Positions 21,517-24,720 of a stretch of DNA of 24,720 bases are shown one piece after another. The DNA is from Pseudomonadota bacterium (GTDB lineage Bacteria; Pseudomonadota; Alphaproteobacteria; Rhizobiales; Devosiaceae). A model generated the notes under the pieces. That model was not told the origin of the DNA. It searched no databases and saw only the letters and a program-made list of their open reading frames with translations. Each line of letters starts with the position of its first letter. Position 1 is the first letter of the stretch. The stretch spans positions 1 through 24,720 of the forward strand of contig JAEYXQ010000131.1 of assembly GCA_023431205.1 (NCBI GenBank), written 5' to 3'. Both the position numbers and the translations under genes were made by a program.

Positions 21517-22434
21517 TCAGGCCGCCGGCAGGGCGTCGGCGGCCGCGTCCCGGATCCACTCCACCAGTTCCTCCACGCGAGGCTCGTTGGCGCGTTCGTT
21601 GAGCACATAAATGCCGATGCGGTTCTGCCGCGTCGGCTCGGTGACCTCGATGCGCCCGAGGCCCCGGGCGCGGAACTCGACCTCCATTACCCCAGTATGG
21701 GCGAGCACGGCATCCGTGCGCTCCACATAGTCGAGGCACGCGGCCAGCGAGTTCGAGGCAAAGGCATAATTGCCCTGGTCGAAGGCTGCCGCTCCGGTGC
21801 TGCGGCTCCAGGTTTCGAAGAAGCGCTGGTGGCGGATTTCGGGCAGGGCGCTGGTCACGGCCGGGAAGCTCTCGATTTCGGCAAGGCTGCGCGGGCGCTC
21901 CAGCAGAGGGTGTCCGGCGCGCGCGAAATAGCCTTGTTCCACCCGAGCCAGCGGCAGGAAGCGTGCGCCCGTTGAGCGATTGAGCCCCTCGATCTCATGG
22001 GCGACGAACAGCGCGATGTCGCCCGACAGCAACTGGTCCATGCAGCGCAACTGATTGCCGAGGCTCACATGCACCCGCGCGCTGGGGTGGCGCTTGCCAT
22101 AGGCCACCACCATGTCGCGGATGAACAGGGTCCACCACGAATAGCCGGTGCCGATCGACAGGCCCTGTTCGATCTTGCCCTTCTGGTGCTCGATGGATTT
22201 GACCGTGTTGTCGTAGAGCCGTCGCATCAGCCGCGCATTCTGGTAGAGCGTCTCGCCGTAAGGGGTCAGTTCGACGCCACGCGACGAGCGCACCAGCAGC
22301 GGCACCCCCATGGTTTCCTCCAGCTTGCGCATGTTGAAGGTCAGGGTCGGCTGGGTGATGAACAGCGCCTGTGCCGCGCCACTGAGGCTGCCTGCCTCCG
22401 CCACCGCCATGAACTGAATCAGCAGCTTGTCCAC
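21517..22434 (-). CDS. LysR family transcriptional regulator
   Basis: This 305-residue LysR-type regulator has an N-terminal winged helix (DKLLIQFMAVAEAGSLSGAA, then ITQPTLTFNMRKLEETMGVPLLVR; about 2-60) followed by a linker helix and an effector domain (about 90-295, SIGTGYSWWTLFIRDMVVAYG onward). The start is taken as GTG at 22434, with AGGAGGT 4 nt upstream; an upstream in-frame extension lacks both RBS and homology. It is divergent from the sugar ABC importer across 378 bp, the classical layout of a LysR regulator and its target. A perfect T-N11-A site lies 15 bp ahead of its start. The inducer is unknown. Confidence 0.92.
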   Translation of the reverse strand: MDKLLIQFMAVAEAGSLSGAAQALFITQPTLTFNMRKLEETMGVPLLVRSSRGVELTPYGETLYQNARLMRRLYDNTVKSIEHQKGKIEQGLSIGTGYSWWTLFIRDMVVAYGKRHPSARVHVSLGNQLRCMDQLLSGDIALFVAHEIEGLNRSTGARFLPLARVEQGYFARAGHPLLERPRSLAEIESFPAVTSALPEIRHQRFFETWSRSTGAAAFDQGNYAFASNSLAACLDYVERTDAVLAHTGVMEVEFRARGLGRIEVTEPTRQNRIGIYVLNERANEPRVEELVEWIRDAAADALPAA

Positions 22435-22812
22435 GTCACCTCCTGCGCCATAGATGGAATCTATAATAGCAGCGAAAATTTGTATTTTTCTTTTTGCCGT
22501 CTGTGCGCAAGGATGCTGCCCGAAGGCCGTCGGCGGTAACGAAAAACAACCGGACAACCGGGGATTGTGTGCCTCGACAGCTTCCATACAAGTGTGTTGC
22601 GTGGCTGCGAAGCTCTGTGCTAGCTGTAACTGGCTGGTTATATGCAAACCGGGTAGGGGCGCTGCCAGACGAAATAGCGGGGAGATGGACATGCTGCCTT
22701 CAGCAGCGTGTCATCGGCCGAAGTAACTGGTTGGTGACTTAGCAGCGAGGAGGCTGCGTCCCGCTTCAGTTCAGCCGTGCGAACGGCAGGTGTTCATGGG
22801 AGGAAAACCATT
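22435..22812. other. 378-bp divergent control region between lysR and the sugar importer
   Basis: No gene longer than a dozen codons is seen. The left part is unusually AT-rich. Contents: the LysR box at 22450-22464; a repeated motif GTAACTGGCTGGTTA (22626-22640) and GTAACTGGTTGGTGA (22723-22737), 13 of 15 identical and 97 bp apart; a TTATAT -10 candidate near 22638; hairpins gctgc-n5-gcagc at about 22693 and gccgt-gcga-acggc at about 22772; and a possible 11-codon leader frame MLPSAACHRPK (22691-22726) with GGGGAG upstream. The importer transcript may have a leader of over 100 nt. Confidence 0.5.
22450..22464. promoter_or_regulatory. LysR-type operator (T-N11-A)
   Basis: ATAGAT-GGA-ATCTAT is a perfect 15-bp interrupted palindrome that contains T-N11-A, the LysR recognition rule. 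It lies 15 bp upstream of the lysR start codon and next to a TATTAT -10 on the minus strand, which fits autorepression and possibly activation of the divergent importer. Confidence 0.65.
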
Positions 22813-24099
22813 ATGACAATCCGTATCGATCGACGCCAATTCCTCTTGGGCAGTTCTGCCCTTGTCGCTGCCGGTGCCGCTGGCATCTCGCCGGCCTGGG
22901 CGCAGGCCGACTCGCTTCGCCTGATCTTCTGGGGCGGCCAGCCCCGCGCCGACCGGACCTACAAGGTCACCGACCTCTACAAGGAGGCCACCGGCGTCGA
23001 CGTCGAGGGCGAATTCCTCGCCTGGAACGACTACTGGCCCAAGCTCGCCACCCAGACCGCCGGCGGCAATGCCCCCGACATCATCCAGATGGACTACCGC
23101 TTCATCGTTGAATACGCCAAGCGCAACGCCATCGCGCCGCTCGACGAGTTCGTCGGCAACCAGCTGCAACTGGCCGAGTTCGACGAGGACCAGCTCGAAG
23201 GCGGCAAGGTCGACGGCAAGCTCTACGGCATCTCGCTGGGCGCCAACTCGGTCGCCATGCTCGTCAACACCGCGGCCTTCGAAAAGGCCGGTGTCGAGCC
23301 GCCGACCAATGCCTGGACCTATGACGACGTCATGCGCATGGGCGAAGCCTTCAATAGCTCCGACGTCGGCATGAAACTGATCGCCGACGGCTCCTATTCC
23401 GAGCCGATGCTCAACAACTGGATCCGCCAGAAGGGCAAGGAACTCTATACCGCCGACGGCAAGCTCGGGCTCGACGAGGCCGACATGACCGAGTGGTTCA
23501 CCCTGTGGAACACCCTGCGCGAAGCCGGCGTCTGCGTGGCTCCGGACGAGCAGGCGCTCGACACCGGTCCGCTGGAATCCACCATGATCGTGTCCGGCAA
23601 GGCCGCCATGATCCCGGCGAACTCCAACCAGCTCGTGGCCTTCCAGGCCCTGATGCAGGACCCGGTGGACATGGTTGGCTACCCGCGCATCGCCGAAGGC
23701 GTTGGCGGCGGTCACTACCGCAAGCCGTCGATGTTCTTCTCGATCGCCGGTTCGTCCCAGAAGAAGGCCGAGGCCGCCGAGTTCCTGAACTTCTTCATCT
23801 CCGATCCTGAGGCCGCCAAGGTCCTCGATGTCGAGCGTGGCATTCCCTGCCTCCCCGCCAGCCGCGAAGTGGTGGCTCCGCTGCTGGACGAGCAGAACCA
23901 GATCGCGCTCAACTTCGTGTCCAATCTCGGCGACCTGCTCGGGCCGCTTCCGCCGCCCCCCCCGGCCGCTGCCGGCGAGATCGACCTGTCGCTGCTGCGC
24001 ACGGTCGGCCAGGAAGTGGGCTTCGGTGCCCGTTCGGCTGAAGATGGCGCAGCCTACTTCGTGGCCGAAGCCAACGCCATCCTCGATCGCGCCAGCTGA
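22813..24099 (+). CDS. Sugar ABC transporter substrate-binding protein (family 1, Tat-exported)
   Basis: This 428-residue periplasmic binding protein of the CUT1 carbohydrate importer class has a twin-arginine signal, IDRRQFLLG (5-13), then ALVAAGAAGIS and cleavage after PAWA (30|31). The two-lobe fold begins at LRLIFWGGQPRADRTYKVTD and includes the GKLYGISLGANSVAMLVN hinge segment and SSQKKAEAAEFLNFFI. The start at 22813 has GGGAGGA 8 nt upstream. An earlier in-frame start at 22777 would push the Tat signal inward and is rejected. A five-proline run (GPLPPPPPAAAGE, encoded over an eight-C tract at 23956-23963) lies near the C-terminus and should need EF-P. It precedes the permease gene. Substrate is probably an oligosaccharide, perhaps xylo-oligosaccharide by neighbourhood. 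Confidence 0.93.
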   Translation: MTIRIDRRQFLLGSSALVAAGAAGISPAWAQADSLRLIFWGGQPRADRTYKVTDLYKEATGVDVEGEFLAWNDYWPKLATQTAGGNAPDIIQMDYRFIVEYAKRNAIAPLDEFVGNQLQLAEFDEDQLEGGKVDGKLYGISLGANSVAMLVNTAAFEKAGVEPPTNAWTYDDVMRMGEAFNSSDVGMKLIADGSYSEPMLNNWIRQKGKELYTADGKLGLDEADMTEWFTLWNTLREAGVCVAPDEQALDTGPLESTMIVSGKAAMIPANSNQLVAFQALMQDPVDMVGYPRIAEGVGGGHYRKPSMFFSIAGSSQKKAEAAEFLNFFISDPEAAKVLDVERGIPCLPASREVVAPLLDEQNQIALNFVSNLGDLLGPLPPPPPAAAGEIDLSLLRTVGQEVGFGARSAEDGAAYFVAEANAILDRAS

Positions 24100-24111
24100 C
24101 GTTTCCTCCCA

Positions 24112-24137
24112 GCGCTCTCGCCTCCGGGCGGGAGCGC
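24112..24137 (+). terminator. Stem-loop between binding-protein and permease genes
   Basis: The 11-bp stem gcgctctcgcc / ggcgggagcgc with loop tccg and one G-U pair lies 12 bp after the stop codon. There is no T-tract and the permease follows in the same direction. It is best read as an mRNA-stabilising or partial-termination hairpin that keeps the binding protein in excess, as in many ABC operons. Confidence 0.6.
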
Positions 24138-24204
24138 GCCCCCGACCTGCCCTCCGGGACACGCGCCCCTGGCGGTCCCAGCTTCTTGAGGAGGATCGCC
24201 GCGA

Positions 24205-24720
24205 ATGGCCATGAGCACCACCACTCTGGAACGTACCGACCCATCATCGGCGGACACGCGCCCGTCCTTCTGGTCGCGCCTGTGGCAGAACGATGCCCCG
24301 GGCTACCTCTTTCTCCTGCCCTGGTTCATCGGCTTCTTCGGCCTGACCATCGGCCCGATCATCACCTCGCTCTATCTGAGTTTTACCGATTTCGACCTGC
24401 TGACCTCGCCCGAATGGGTCGGCGCGCAGAACTACATCCGCATGTTCACCAACGACCCCAAGTTTTGGGCGTCGATGCGCGTCACCATGTTCTTCGTGAT
24501 CTTCTCGGTGCCGCTCAAGCTTGCCTTCGCGCTCGGCGTCGCCATGCTGCTCAACCGCGGCATGAGGGGCCTGCCGCTTTACCGCGCCCTGTTCTACCTG
24601 CCGAGCCTGCTCGGCGCTTCGGTCGCCATCGCCATCCTGTGGCGGCAGATCTTTGCCCGTGATGGCCTCGTCAACGACTTCCTCGCCCTCTTCGGCATCG
24701 AAGGCCCGAGCTGGATCTCC
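24205..24720 (+). CDS. Sugar ABC transporter permease, MalF/UgpA type (partial, runs off window)
   Basis: The first 172 codons are present and the frame is open to the window end. The cytoplasmic head MAMSTTTLERTDPSS is followed by transmembrane helix 1 (YLFLLPWFIGFFGLTIGP), the SLYLSFTDFDLLTSPEWVG and NYIRMFTNDPKFWASMR segments, helix 2 (VTMFFVIFSVPLKLAFALG), LLNRGMRGLPLYRALFYLPS and helix 3 (LLGASVAIAILWRQIF). These are standard for the first permease of CUT1 importers. The EAA loop lies beyond the window. The start at 24205 has GAGGAGGA 8 nt upstream; an ATG two codons later is possible. A second permease would be expected downstream. Confidence 0.93.
   Translation, partial: MAMSTTTLERTDPSSADTRPSFWSRLWQNDAPGYLFLLPWFIGFFGLTIGPIITSLYLSFTDFDLLTSPEWVGAQNYIRMFTNDPKFWASMRVTMFFVIFSVPLKLAFALGVAMLLNRGMRGLPLYRALFYLPSLLGASVAIAILWRQIFARDGLVNDFLALFGIEGPSWIS

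Noticed and set aside
22691..22726. 11-codon frame MLPSAACHRPK as a leader peptide for the importer
   Set aside because: It has a fair SD, but it ends 86 bp before the binding-protein start with no coupling or regulatory pattern; too weak to annotate as a gene.

Overview
The window is GC-rich DNA (about two thirds G+C by eye) that looks like an alphaproteobacterial chromosome, most likely Hyphomicrobiales and probably Devosia or a relative. This placement is an inference. It rests on the murU-addB-addA-trxA block, the complex I NDUFA9-like and PadR proteins, the xylB-xylA-GH43 cluster and several REP-like intergenic palindromes typical of such genomes. No 16S rRNA or other marker is present to confirm it.

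Layout. (1) 1-3054: the 3' tail of an integrase-type transposase, two matching palindromes, a PadR regulator and an NDUFA9-like NAD(P)-binding protein on the minus strand, then a GFA-type zinc protein and a tRNA-Leu(CAG) with its own promoter and terminator. (2) 3055-5503: a two-domain GH3 enzyme with a NagZ-type Asp-His dyad, a CPPC thioredoxin, and a repeat-rich gap. (3) 5504-13026, minus strand: murU, addB and addA overlap by 4 bp each, followed by trxA and a terminator. This operon joins peptidoglycan sugar recycling to double-strand-break repair. (4) 13027-13605: a repeat-dense island. A small GIY-YIG endonuclease gene sits between 43-bp inverted repeats, which are themselves copies of a hairpin repeat dispersed in the window. 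(5) 13606-20418: a xylose and xyloside locus with galM divergent from a LacI regulator, then xylB, xylA and an intracellular GH43 beta-xylosidase. A 12-codon leader ORF with a strong ribosome binding site overlaps the xylB start. (6) 20419-24720: a DUF2189 membrane protein, a GTG-initiated LysR regulator with a textbook operator next to its start, and the start of a sugar ABC importer (Tat-exported binding protein and a permease that runs off the window).

How the genes work together. The GH43 enzyme would release xylose from xylo-oligosaccharides in the cytoplasm. GalM would interconvert anomers, XylA would make xylulose, and XylB would phosphorylate it for the pentose phosphate pathway. The ABC importer downstream is a plausible supplier of the oligosaccharide, with LacI and LysR as local controllers.

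The most unusual item is the 360-bp unit at 13185-13544. Its hairpin repeats form the ends, overlap the stop codon and encode the C-terminal tail of a single-domain GIY-YIG nuclease. It resembles the REP/RAYT arrangement, but with a GIY-YIG enzyme in place of a tyrosine transposase. At least five further copies of the hairpin without a nuclease lie in the window. The two hairpin variants differ by paired, structure-preserving base changes. Whether this unit moves is untested here.
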